From: Ziziphus jujuba
Lineage: Eukaryota > Streptophyta > Magnoliopsida > Rosales > Rhamnaceae
Length of the DNA stretch: 64,000 bases
Assembly (NCBI RefSeq): GCF_031755915.1
Contig: NC_083388.1
Location: forward strand, 17,696,001-17,760,000
Direction of reading: 5' to 3'
In this document: positions 44,081 to 55,410 of the stretch, one piece after another
Layout of the letters: every line of letters starts with the position of its first letter
How positions within the stretch are numbered: position 1 is the first letter of the stretch
Position numbers and translations under genes: made by a program
The notes under the pieces: generated by a model
What the model saw: the letters and a program-made list of their open reading frames with translations, nothing else
The model's database searches: none
Told to the model about the DNA's origin: nothing

Positions 44081-44528
44081 TGCAAGTAACCTTAAATTGA
44101 ATGGAACAACCAAAACCAAACATATATTTTGTACATCGTTTTATATTTGGCATGCACATCTAAGTCAATATCACTGCATTTCTTTTCTATATGATTTTAT
44201 ATTTTCCCATGTATAGATTAAAAGAAATGTAAATTATACATAATTTTCCTGAAACATGAACAAAAAATATCAGGAAAAGAAAACACAAAAAGTACAATTT
44301 ATAGCTTTGTCCATGCTTGGCTAACTTTTGCTTCTGCTTATATTCTGTAAAAATGCTTTATGAGAAGTTATTATTTACTTACTTTGATTAGAAGCTCTTC
44401 TTAAAGCTAAAACCACTTCCAATAAATTATACAAACACCCTTTATTTCTTTGTGGCTTAACACCTTGCCTCACACGAGTCAATATAAAAAGTTTAATTTG
44501 TTTCGGTTTTTATTTTTTATTTTTTTAA

Positions 44529-44892
44529 GTTTAATTTCATTTTAGTACTGTTGATTTATAAGCTTTTACTATTTAAGCCTTCAATTTTCAAAAAAAAAAA
44601 AAATGATTTGGGGCCTTCAATTTTTAAATTTGTTATAGATTGGTAAAATTCTCAATTTTGGCCAAACAAATTAATAACGATTCTTCTTTTTTCCTTATTG
44701 ATCAACACTCTTAACATTTTTCCTTAACACTATTGCAAGTTTCTAAATAGATCAGCTGTTATTAATTTGTTTAATCAAAATTGAGGATTTGACCACTACA
44801 ATAAATTTAAAAATTAAGGGTTTAAATAACTACTTTTAAAAGTTAAAAGCTTAAATCACAAATCCTATAAAGATCCTAAGTGCAATTAACCC
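44529..44892. repeat. Foldback MITE-like element
   Basis: The left arm (TTTAATTTCATTTTAGTACT, then TTATAAGCTTTTACTATTTAAGCC and CTCAATTTTGGCCAAACAAA) is mirrored by the right arm, which includes TTAATCAAAATTGAGG and AAGTTAAAAGCTTAAATCAC and ends GTGCAATTAACCC. The arms are ~150 bp and diverged. No coding capacity. Confidence 0.7.
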
Positions 44893-45019
44893 TTCAAAAT
44901 TTTGCTAAAATGAATTGCTTGAAAGAAAATTTCTCAGGTGAAATTAAGCAAAACAAGGAAGTGCATTGAACCCAATTATTAACATATGATGATATCTAAC
45001 AAACTTACCCTACTATACA

Positions 45020-45081
45020 AGTAAAAGTAATCTATTAATAATAACAAATAAGTAAAAGTAATCTATTAATAATAACAAATA
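45020..45081. repeat. 31-bp direct tandem duplication
   Basis: Two adjacent identical units starting AGTAAAAGTAATCTATTAAT at 45020 and 45051. Confidence 0.95.
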
Positions 45082-47271
45082 TATGGACCATTAATTCATG
45101 TGAAAATGTAAAAAAATGCGAATATTATTTTACCCTTATAGTGTATCAATATATTAATTCAATTTAACTAGTATACCATTTCCTTAAAAAAATGTATACC
45201 CAAATATATATAAATGGGAACAAATCCCACACCAATTACTGAGTTAACTTGTAGCAACAACAGCATAAATTTTTCTTCATTATATTAGGCACTGATCTGG
45301 CTTATATTAATTTTTCCCTAAAATGCCTTTTTAAATACAATGAAGTGGCTGATAGATGAATTAGAAACCAAAAAGCTGTAAGTAGATTATCCGTGGAAAT
45401 AATTCCAAGTTTTATAGGATACTTGAGACTCATAAAATTGTCATAGTAGGAAGAGAACTCTCACATCTCTTTAGTTTAGCAAGGGAAATATTGTGAAAAA
45501 AATAATATATGGAATATATATATATACATGTGGATCTATAAATGTAAATAAAATATTCACAATTGAGCAAACCTGTATGTCTTTAGATTCGATCTGCTTG
45601 TTGATGAAATTGGTCAGAGGCCTATGTAGTATCACAGTTTTCTTAAGACAATTTCCGTCCTACCGGTGCATATGTTCTCCCAACAGTTATCTTCCAGTAT
45701 ACAACAGAATCTCGAAGCTTTCGGATATAGCACCACCAAAGCTTTACGTCGAACTTTTTGTGCACCTTTACTTTACCACACTACTATGTTATATTCAAAA
45801 TTCTATGATTTTCTCTAGTTTTTCCAGTAAAACTCGTGAGGGAGAGAGAGGATAATTCAAAAACTCAAAATTACTATTATTTTCTTCTTTTTTCCTTACA
45901 AAAAATCAATCCAATCAAATTCCAAAAAGGGAAAAACCAATGAAAGCCCATTAATGCCATTGAAGGTCCACTAAAGCACTTTTATAGCAAATTCATTCAA
46001 AACCAATTAAGGAAAAAACGTTACAAATATAAAAGATAATAGAATTTGTTCGAGTGCAAGGGCGTTGTACTTTTGACACTCTTCCCAACTCACCTAGCCA
46101 CCAAGTTCAAGGAAAAATCTACTATATGCTAGTAGCACTTTACTTTCACACTTACAAAAACATATGTGAAACTTTCATAAAATTTATATATATATTTATA
46201 TGTATATATATACACATACTATAAGTCTCACTAAAAAAGTTAGATGGCAATTATGGAATATTTTCAATTTTTATGGCATTCTATTAAGTATGTGAGGTTA
46301 CTATTTCTTGTCTACTTTCCAAATAATTGGTGTTAATTTTATAAATTTAGTATCTAAATTTGTAGTTCTAAATGGATAAATATGATTGTTAGGTAATTTT
46401 ATTTTATTTATTCTCCAATGAATTAACATTGCTTTTAGATGTTTAAATTTCATATTTGTGGTTATAAAATGAATGTAATATAATTTTTAGATTTTTTATT
46501 TAATTTTATTTCCTATAAATATGGATGCTTATATTAGGATTGGTATTTATTAAGAAACAATTTGTTTGTGCTCTTAGTCATCTTCATTTTTTTGGTAATT
46601 TACTTTTTCTCTTTCATTTCGTAGTTTAGAATATATTGTATTTTACTTCATATGCTTGAGTATTTATAGAGAACTAATAACCTTCTAATCAATATTTGTT
46701 CCTGCAGCTTTTTCCTTTTATTTCTTTTCAGCACAACATGCAACGCTTAACAATATTTTTTGTTTTATGTAGACCATCACTGCCATATTTAATTAATTAA
46801 TTAATTAATTAATTTCTTTAGGGAGGATACAAATAAAATTTAAGTCAATAGTTTTATGCTCATAACATGCTTTCCCATGTTTTTTGTCATGTTCTGAATT
46901 GAAATGATAAAGAAAAGTTCATTTCATAATTCTAGAAGAACTTTATACAGTATCATTCTTTACATACTATTATTTAAATATATAAAAAAATATAAAATAA
47001 TCTTATATAATATTTCTAATACTTAAAATACTAATAGTTAATAGAGTCTTAATTAAGCCAAAAAAATACGCATTTTTTTTTTCTACAGATCGTTTATAAA
47101 TCAAGCACTACTCCACAAAAATTCTTCATAATAACTTTTAGAAGAAAATGATAATCATGGAAATTACACAAAATTTTCTTTCTGGTTATAATACTTTTGG
47201 ATAATAGAAAGATGTATTCGTTGGAATATTCAGTCTCAAAATTATAAATGTTTTTAAAGATGTTTGGTAGT

Positions 47272-47515
47272 ATATTTTTAAATATATTTGAGATGTTCAA
47301 TCACATACTTCTGAACACATTTAAGATGTTCGTATCTATAGATGTTTAGTCGCATACTACTGAATGCATTTGAGATGTTCAGTTGCATATTTCTAGATAT
47401 ATCTGAGATATTCATGTCTAAAAACATTCAATCGCATACTTCTAAATATATTTAAGACATTCAATTACATATTTCTGAACACATTTGAAATGTTAAATCT
47501 TATAATTCTGAATAT
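47272..47515. repeat. Degenerate minisatellite with alternating unit lengths
   Basis: Units resembling TTTGAGATGTTCAATCACAT followed by ACTTCTGAACACAT repeat about six times. Units of ~33 bp alternate with units of ~48 bp that carry an extra CTATAGATGTTTAGT-like insert. This gives a higher-order period near 82 bp. Sequence identity between units is moderate. Confidence 0.75.
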
Positions 47516-47686
47516 AAATATATTTAATATTAATTTTAAATAGGAGTAAAAATATAAATTTATAATGAAATTCTATAGAATTCGTTTGGTAGTACAACGA
47601 GAACTTTTCAATAATAAAACAAAATATCAATCCCTTCGTAGACAATCAAAATTTGAAACACCTGATTTAGTTTTGTAATTTTTATG

Positions 47687-47856
47687 CAAAATACCTAATT
47701 ATTTTGCGTCTCCTTATTGAGTTTGGAAGCAAAACATTTATTTATTTTTTACAAGTTCAAATGGGAGAACCCAAAATACCTAATTATTCTGCTTCTCCTT
47801 ATTGAGTTTGGAAGCAGAAAATTTATTTATTTTGTACGAGTTCGAATGGGAGAACC
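47687..47856. repeat. 85-bp direct tandem duplication
   Basis: Two adjacent copies start CAAAATACCTAATTATT (47687) and CAAAATACCTAATTATT (47772), and both contain CTCCTTATTGAGTTTGGAAG and end ATGGGAGAACC. They differ at a handful of bases. Confidence 0.93.
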
Positions 47857-48229
47857 TCAATTTTTTAATAGTTTTAACTTATTTTTTTTCTTAGAAATAT
47901 AAATTCATAGATTGGATACAAACAATTTGAAAATAATTGATTTGGTGTATATATATATATATATATGTACAATATTGTTGTACTTTTTGTAAGAAAAAAA
48001 AAATTGTTTGAATTCTTTTCAAAATCTCAAATATATGTTTTTTGGTTACAAAATGTATATTTAAATACTTAATACTGACATAAAAAATAAATAACATTAA
48101 ATAAAAGTTTGACAAAGAAATATTATAATAAGGGCAAATTAACTTATGTTGGTTTACGGTAAGAGTACTAATGTTCTTATAACACTATCATAACTTATTT
48201 ACAAATATATATATATATATATATATATA

Positions 48230-48962
48230 GTAAAACCTTAATAAATGAATAATCTAACCACATAAATAAATTTATACGGTCCCAACTTAATTCAATGTAC
48301 TAAATGAATAAATTTGCTAACTGCACAAGATAATAATTTTTAAAAAAATCCTTCAGGACCCATTGAATATATAATTTAGTATTTGATCAAACTTGTAAAA
48401 AAAAATTAACATATATAAACATTTCTAGATAATAAGAAAATTTTACTTAATATATATTTTTTTTAATTTAGCTTTTTTCCCAAAATATGTATCTAAAATT
48501 GATTTTTGTTTTATCAATATGTACAAGAAAAAAAAAACAGATTTGAAATAAGAATTAATCAATTGATACACTGATCCACAATTAGAGGTAATTTTCTATA
48601 AGTAGAGGTCAAATAATTAGCCAACTTAACAACGTTTTTCTTTGCATTTATCAATAGGTTCCTTCCATTAGTAAACTACTGTGTATGTTAAATTTTCTAT
48701 TGATTTTTTTTTCTTTATTTGTTGATTGAGTGGTGATCAATCTCATGATTGTAGATTTGATCTAGCTTTATTGATTTTTCCTTTATTAGTATATATTATA
48801 TGGTTAGTAAAATTATTTCTCAAAATTAGTCTATATTTTTTCAAATTACGAAGTATTTATTTATCAATAAATCAAGTAATTATTCATTTATTGATAAATG
48901 AATAACCTCTTAAAATGAATAATTTTCATAGTCCCATGAATATTCATCTATAGAGGTTTTAC
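48230..48962. mobile_element. Pogo/Emigrant-like MITE inserted in a TA repeat
   Basis: The ends are inverted: GTAAAACCTTAATAAATGAA on the left and, reverse-complemented, GTAAAACCTCTATAGATGAA on the right. A TA flanks each side (48228-48229, 48963-48964), within TA microsatellites. Subterminal words such as AATGAATAA and GGGACTATGAAAATTATTCA fit the Emigrant/Lemi-type, TA-targeting pogo-like family of plants, whose ends read GTAAAACCTCTATAAAT. Length is 733 bp and no transposase frame is present. Assignment is from remembered end sequences. Confidence 0.75.
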
Positions 48963-49059
48963 TATATATATATATATATATATATAACATCTTAGTTGGC
49001 TTGATATATGAGAATACACCTCTACCTGTCAGGTTAAAATATAATTTTTCTCTGGCCTG

Positions 49060-49180
49060 GGAATCCATAATAAATTTTCATCCAAAACAATGCGTACTTC
49101 AATGAGGATATATTTATAAATAAAATACACGCATATCTTGAAGTGGATACGCATTGGATGAAAATTCATCTAGGATTTTC
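49060..49180. repeat. Small hairpin MITE-like sequence
   Basis: AAATTTTCATCCAAAACAAT followed by GCGTACTTCAATGAGGATA (from ~49072) pairs with TATCTTGAAGTGGATACGCA followed by TTGGATGAAAATTCAT (to ~49168). The arms are ~37 bp around a short loop, with weaker pairing outside. Confidence 0.7.
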
Positions 49181-49673
49181 GATCAAAGAATTATTGTATA
49201 TATATACTCTTTAATATTAGGACAAATGTTAAGATTTCATTTTTCAATTCTTAAATCATAACAAGGTTGAGTTTTAAAATCATATTTATTAATTTCTAGA
49301 ATACAACAAGATTTATTTTTTTCAAATATAATTTTAATATGTCATTAAATTCATATTTTATTATTTTTAAATTTTAAATTATAATCCTTGATATTTTCAA
49401 AGGGCTAATAAAGGAAAAATTAATATTAAAACTACAAGATCATCTTAATATGAATCTAACTCTATATTTATATATATATATTGGAAGATTCCCATACAAA
49501 GTTTTTTGACAAATAATCTTAACTTTATAATTAATCTTATCTAACAGTTTACATTAGCTTATTTAAGAACCCTTTAAATCTCTCTATCTTTTTGTCAAAG
49601 TAGTTTACTACTGTCAAAACATTCTTTCTCTCTCCTAATTAAACTTCAACTATATTCTCTCTTCAACTCTAAT

Positions 49674-50257
49674 CAGAAGTGGCAATCCGTGTTCACGTGT
49701 CAGATTCGTGTCAACCCATTTAATAATTGTGTAAAAAATGTGTAACCCAAATCCAACCCGTTTATTAATCATGTCAGATATCTAAAACACTAATTCGATC
49801 TATTTATAAATATGTCAACATGACATGACACGATTACTTTAATTAATCGTGTTGAGTTGTTAACCTATTAATTGATTATGAATAATCATAATAATAAAAG
49901 AAAGAAGTTCCATATTGACCTGTTTGTATCTTTCTCATGGTCTAGTTTTTATTTAATTATAAAAGAAAGGTCTGAAGGCTTTGAATCACATGAGTGGGAA
50001 GAAGATGAGCAGCAATCCATAACCACAAACGAAAGCACTCATAAAACCTTTCTTTTATCCACTAAAGCACTCAAAAAACCGAATAAACAGAGGGCTTCAT
50101 ACAAAACATCATTTATCTATCCAAAAATCTAATAAAAATAGAAAGTGGTTGACTTGAGGACTCACCGTGTCTGTTGAAAGCAGCTTTTTCTCTTTTGTTC
50201 CTTCAAGATTTAGGGTACCAAATCAACGAGAAGAAAGAAGAAAAGGCCAAAACTAAG

Positions 50258-50307
<50 letters not shown>

Positions 50308-50873
50308 AAGACTGAGACAGAGAGAAGAAGCTGGAGGCTAGAGAGAATAAGCTTCTGATCAGGTTAAGAATAGTCGATGGGGGCCCCAAGTGCGGCTTGG
50401 AGCTAGAGGACAAGATGACAAATTTTAGAGCTTCTAATCATGTGGTAGAGAGGAGTTTTAGTGATGTTTTAATGTTTTTATTTTTGTTTTTTAAAGATGT
50501 TTTATTTTTAAAAAATATCTTTAAAAAATTAATAATATAATTACTTTTATAACATCTATAAGTTTTTTTAACTTATAATATCTTTTACTTATTAAATATT
50601 ATATTATAGATAAAATTGTAATTTAAAATTAAATATAAATGGGTTGTAAACAGATATATAATTGTGTTGAGTTAAAATTGATATATTTAATAAATAAGTT
50701 ATAATGGATCATTTTCGAATTAAATGGATAACCTAAAAATAATATAATTAGTAATTGTGTTAAACAAACTGACCCAATTTTGATCCAAACCCATTTATGA
50801 TAAACTTAAACCCATTTATTTCATTTTGTTTTCAAATCATGTCGTCATGTCATTACTCAAATTGTCACCCCTA
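49674..50873. mobile_element. Non-autonomous hAT-like transposon with 8-bp target-site duplication
   Basis: Terminal inverted repeats are CAGAAGTGGCAAT (left) and TAGGGGTGACAAT (right, reverse-complemented), flanked by ACTCTAAT (49666-49673) and ACTCTAAC (50874-50881), an 8-bp duplication with one change. The subterminal regions carry repeated CGTGTCA, AACCCATTTA and CATGACA words on both sides, as in plant hAT elements. The 1200-bp interior has a GA microsatellite (50260-50304) and an 86-codon frame without a known domain. No transposase, so it would depend on an element elsewhere. Confidence 0.75.
50260..50304. repeat. (GA)n microsatellite
   Basis: About 22 GA units inside the hAT-like element, in a purine-rich stretch (50226-50350). 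Confidence 0.95.
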
Positions 50874-50881
50874 ACTCTAAC

Positions 50882-53716
50882 TATACAATTAGTCAAAAAA
50901 AAAAAAAAATAAATAAAATTCTCTAACTATATGATTTTCTCTTTTTTTTTTTATTTTCAAAAAATATTATTCTCAATATTTATTTATTTATATTTTAATA
51001 ATGCAATTCTAAATACATTACAAAATCCATAACATCCATAAAAGAAAACATAGATATATATATATATATATATATAGTATTTGACATTGATATATTTTTC
51101 TTGGTAAATACTAGGCTGACAATTGCATAAATACACTGTTATAAAATAAATATACCTCATCGAAGCCATTGCACGTGATACAAACGCTACTGCACTTTTG
51201 TTATAATCTTTTCCTTTTTTTTTTTTTTTTCCTCTCTCTGTTTGTTTTTCTCTTCCAACAAAATAAGAGCTACATATATATATATATATATATATATAGA
51301 TATTTTATAGTATAGACCGTTCACATGCAGATCGCATAAAAAATTGATATTTTTTGAAAAAAAAAAAAAAAAAAACGTCGGCTTTGCTGTGTATTTATAT
51401 ACAGCATATATAACAAAGCTGAAATTTTTTTTTTCAAAAAGCATCGGCTTTTAATATGGTCTGTACCATAGAACTACTATATATATATATATATAATCTT
51501 CGTGATTTTATAGATTTATAGATTTTATTTCCTCAATATCAAAAGTGTTTTTTTTTTTTTCACCCTTTTAAACAAAGTGGACGGTAAATTAGCAAGATAT
51601 TTTCTTTTTTGTAAAATTTTAGGGAGGCCTTACTTGATCAGTGCTAAATATAAATTAATTATTGTCTAGATTATTAATTCGAAAATCAAATAGCTGGGGA
51701 CTTAATTAGGAGAGAGAAATAATGTTTTCATTCCATTAAATTAGTTAGGTAAAAGGTGGAGTTTAAATTGGTTAATCTAGATCATTAAACTATATCAATT
51801 ACAAAATTTATATTATTTGTCAAATTTCAATTTCATGTCTTCTAAAGGCTTCGCTAGCTGCTTATCATACATATACACCATCAGAAATAATGCTCAAAAA
51901 CAATATAAAGTGGAAGATAACTTTCCATGCAACTCCTAGCCAAGGAACAAATGGCCAATAATTTAACAAATTAGTATAACTTTTTTTACAATATATTCAA
52001 AATTAAAATGGAAGAGAGATTTTATTCCCACGTGATTGTAACTAGGATTTTAAGGTGTATTTTCTATAATTTTATTATTAAACCAAATCTACAAATTCAA
52101 ATTAGTATAATCTAGATTTATAGATAAGTAAATCAAATAAAATTAATCATACCACGTTAATTTTATAAAAATAATTATATTATTTGATAAATCTATTAGT
52201 AAACTGTTTGGTGACTCACATTAATGTAAATATGCTATTGATGTTCGATTTGAGTAATACTTTTTTCAGGGTGTAGTTCTCTTATAATTAATCTATAAAC
52301 ATTATAATATTGTGGGGATCAAATTATGATGCCTTTCTCATCACCGTCTCCCGTCATAATTAATTTTTGACTTAAGGAAAATAAATTAAGCAGGCAATAC
52401 GCCCAAACTTTAATTCTTATTGAAAGAGCATGAACTATTACAACAACGATCCACAAAATAAAAGAGGATATTATGGCTTTATTAATTTTGACCTCGGTAT
52501 AAGTTTAAAATATCAAAATGAGGAGAAATTATTGTAAATGATTAGAAAAAACAAAAACTTTATAGGAGGTGCATAAGATATATCCTTGTGATGTAAGCTT
52601 TAAAGTTAAACGTTTAGCACTTCTCTACGTGTGGCCTTTAATGTAATTATAGTAACACCCAAAGATTCTAAATAAAATTTTTCCTTTTGCATTTTATTCT
52701 TTATAGTATTGAATTAGCATCAATATCCTCAAATTTATAGACAATGAAACATTCGTCTAAAACCTTTTTAAGTGTGATTTTTTAACTATTAGAGTGCATG
52801 TCCATTGTAGGTACGAAAATTGTCTTTCCTAAGCAATAGTATAATCAAAATAAATAAATAAATGTTTTAGTTATATAATTTAGTAGTTGAAAAATAAAAT
52901 TTTGAAGGTTTTGGATTGATACCGAACTGTTGATTATAAACTTTTAAAGGATGTTAATGCTAATTAAATATTATTAAAGATTTTAATAAAAATTGGTGCT
53001 AAGAACATACTAGGGCCCATAGTTCTCGTATCCAACTGGGCTGAGTCAGTGAGTGACTGTCAGCCGATCAACTGTGTTACGTTCATTCTTCTATGCTTAA
53101 CATTTGGGTTGAATTGGACCAACCCACAAGGCCGGTTTTTTATGATTTAGAAGTCTTTCATCATTTTATTTATTTATTTATTTATTTTGGTTAAAGGCTT
53201 TCTGATTTTCATGGTCAATTATACATATACCAAGAAATAATAATGAATGAAAAAAATGCAGTTTGAACGCGGATGTGATTTATACCAAGTCAGTTCGGAT
53301 CACATAAAAGCATGTGGGTCATTTTATACATGGATAAGATATTAAGAGTTATAATATGCACAACTTCAACTGCGTGATACAGTTAGCAGCCGCAGCTTCC
53401 ATCTTTAATCAATGCCATTCAATACTGAAGACAACTTGTCGAAATTGAATTATGATAGGTGGCATATATGTTTACATTCAATCTATTAGGTGTAGACATG
53501 ATGGTTTTAACATTAGATTTTTCTTTAATAGTTTTCAAATCAAATTACAATTAAAATTTAAATATTAAATATGAATTTAGTTATAGATTAGACCCCTATT
53601 TAAATAAAGTGTATCCTCTAAGAATTAAAAAAACCATAAATATATTTTTAAATATTTAATCCATTAAAAAATTGATAAAAAAAGTATCAAATTAATTTGA
53701 TGTGAGACCGATTATA

Positions 53717-53748
<32 letters not shown>

Positions 53749-53920
53749 TTTGGACGATTATTATTTAAAAATGTAAACCAACAAGGATAAAAAAATCACG
53801 AAAATTTTTATTCATGATGAGAAAAATATATAACTTGATTCTAAAAATCTCTAAGAGCAAATATATATATACATATATATATAAATCTCTTTTCTTCTTT
53901 TTTTATTTTTTTTTATTTTT
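50882..53920. other. AT-rich gene-free region
   Basis: It contains AT microsatellites at 51055-51077, 51271-51298 and 51479-51494, a hairpin MITE (51305-51475) and T/A homopolymers. No recognisable gene. Confidence 0.55.
51305..51475. repeat. Hairpin MITE-like sequence
   Basis: TATAGTATAGACCGTTCAC (51307) and, inverted, CTATGGTACAGACCATATT (from ~51471) form the ends. Inside, TTTTTTGAAAAAA and CGTCGGCTTTGCTGTGT pair with the complement of CAGCATATATAACAAAGCTG and TTTTTTTTCAAAAAGCATCG. Total ~170 bp, flanked by TA microsatellites on both sides. Confidence 0.7.
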
Positions 53921-54746
53921 TATTTAATTGTTACATGGGTTTAATCTTAATTAGCCCTTGTTTGTTAAGAAAGATGGAACTTATAAATAATGGAAAACTT
54001 AAAAGATATGGAAAACAAGAGGGAAGGAAAAATTCATAATTTTCCCTCCTATTGTTTGGTATGACATAAAGATGGAAAACTATTTTCTAGCCTTTGTTTG
54101 GTATAGAAAAATCTAAAAATCTAAAAATGTGTCTCTTATTTTTTTCATTTTTTTTAATCGTTACGTGGGTTTAATCTTAATTAGCCTTGTTTGGTAAGAA
54201 AGATGGAACATATGAATAATGGAAAATTTAAAAGAGATGGAAAACAAGAGGGAAGGAAAAATTCATACTTTTCCCTCCTATTGTTTGGTATGACATAAAG
54301 ATGGAAAACTAATTTCTAACCTTTGTTTGGTATAGAAATGAAAAATAAAAGGAAGAAAAAAAAATTTAAATAAGTTTATTTATTTTGTATTCACTAAATA
54401 TTTTTTCTTTTAATAATCCCTTCATACACGAAGGTTTATTGGAAAACCTATTTCCTAATTTTTTATTCATCTTATTCTTTTTTCTAATCAAACAACTAAT
54501 CTATTTTATCTCTATCCACTTTTCCATCAATCTTTTTCCTTCATTCTTCTTTTCCACCATAACAGACAAAATTAATTCCACAACTTGTTTTATTATAAAT
54601 TTAAAATATAAAAATCATGCCCTTGTATTTATGTATGGGCCAGACTTAACCAAACGATGTTATGCAAACAAACAAAGATGGATGGGAAAAAAAAAAAAAA
54701 ATTAGATAAAGAGAGAATCCAAATCCGAGAAAAAGAGAACATGTAT

Positions 54747-54805
<59 letters not shown>

Positions 54806-55410
54806 ATTTTTAATTTTTTGTTTTTAATCGTTACATGGGTTTAATCTTAATTAGCCCTTGTTTGGTAAGAAAGATGGAACATATATATAATGGAAAATTT
54901 AAAAGAGATGGAAAAAAAGAGGGAAGGAAAAATTCAAAAGTTTCTCTCCTATTGTTTGGTATGACATAAATATGGAAACCTACTTTCTAACCTTAGTTTA
55001 ATATAAAAGTGAAAAAATAAAAAAAAATAAAATTAGCTATCTTGTATTCACTATATATATGTTTTTTTAATAATCCCTCCATATCTTAAGATTTATTGGA
55101 ATACCTATTCCCTAGTTTTTTATTCATCTTCTTCTCTTTCCCGAGCAAACAACCAATCTATTTTCTCTTTATCCACTTTTCCATCAATCATTTTCCTTCA
55201 TTCTACTTTTCCACCGTGACAGACAAAACTAATTCCACAGCTTGTTTTATTATAAATATAAAATATAGAAAATCATGCTCTTGTATTTATATATGGTCCA
55301 GACTCTACCAAACGAAATTACAAACAAACAAAGGTGGATGGAAAAAAAGAAAAGAAAAAAGAATTAGATAAAGAGAGAATCCAAATCCGAAAAAAAGAGA
55401 AAATATATAA
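53900..55410. repeat. Three-copy segmental tandem repeat (one short, two long copies)
   Basis: The anchor TTACATGGGTTTAATCTTAA occurs at 53931, 54161 (one change) and 54831, each followed by TTAGCCCTTGTTTG and AGAAAGATGGAAC. Copies two and three extend ~560 bp, through TTTATTGGAAAACC/ATACC, CCACTTTTCCATCAATC and GAGAGAATCCAAATCCGA, at a 670-bp offset. Copy one stops after ~200 bp. A long CT microsatellite (54751-54801) separates copies two and three. Words such as CCTATTGTTTGGTATGACAT resemble MITE ends. The frames of 106 and 91 codons are parallel non-coding copies. Confidence 0.88.
54751..54801. repeat. (CT)n microsatellite
   Basis: About 25 uninterrupted CT units at the boundary between the second and third copies of the segmental repeat. 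Confidence 0.97.

Larger units (their letters stand above)
44160..47270. other. AT-rich gene-free region
   Basis: It holds a foldback MITE (44529-44892), a 31-bp tandem duplication (45020-45081) and a TTAA-type repeat near 46790-46812. The stretch 45560-45860 is less AT-rich and has a 120-codon open frame but no recognisable protein. It may be a decayed element or a non-coding exon. Confidence 0.5.

Noticed and set aside
54385..55371. Two similar open frames of 106 and 91 codons
   Set aside because: They are parallel copies of a non-coding tandem repeat. The frame is not better conserved than the DNA around it.
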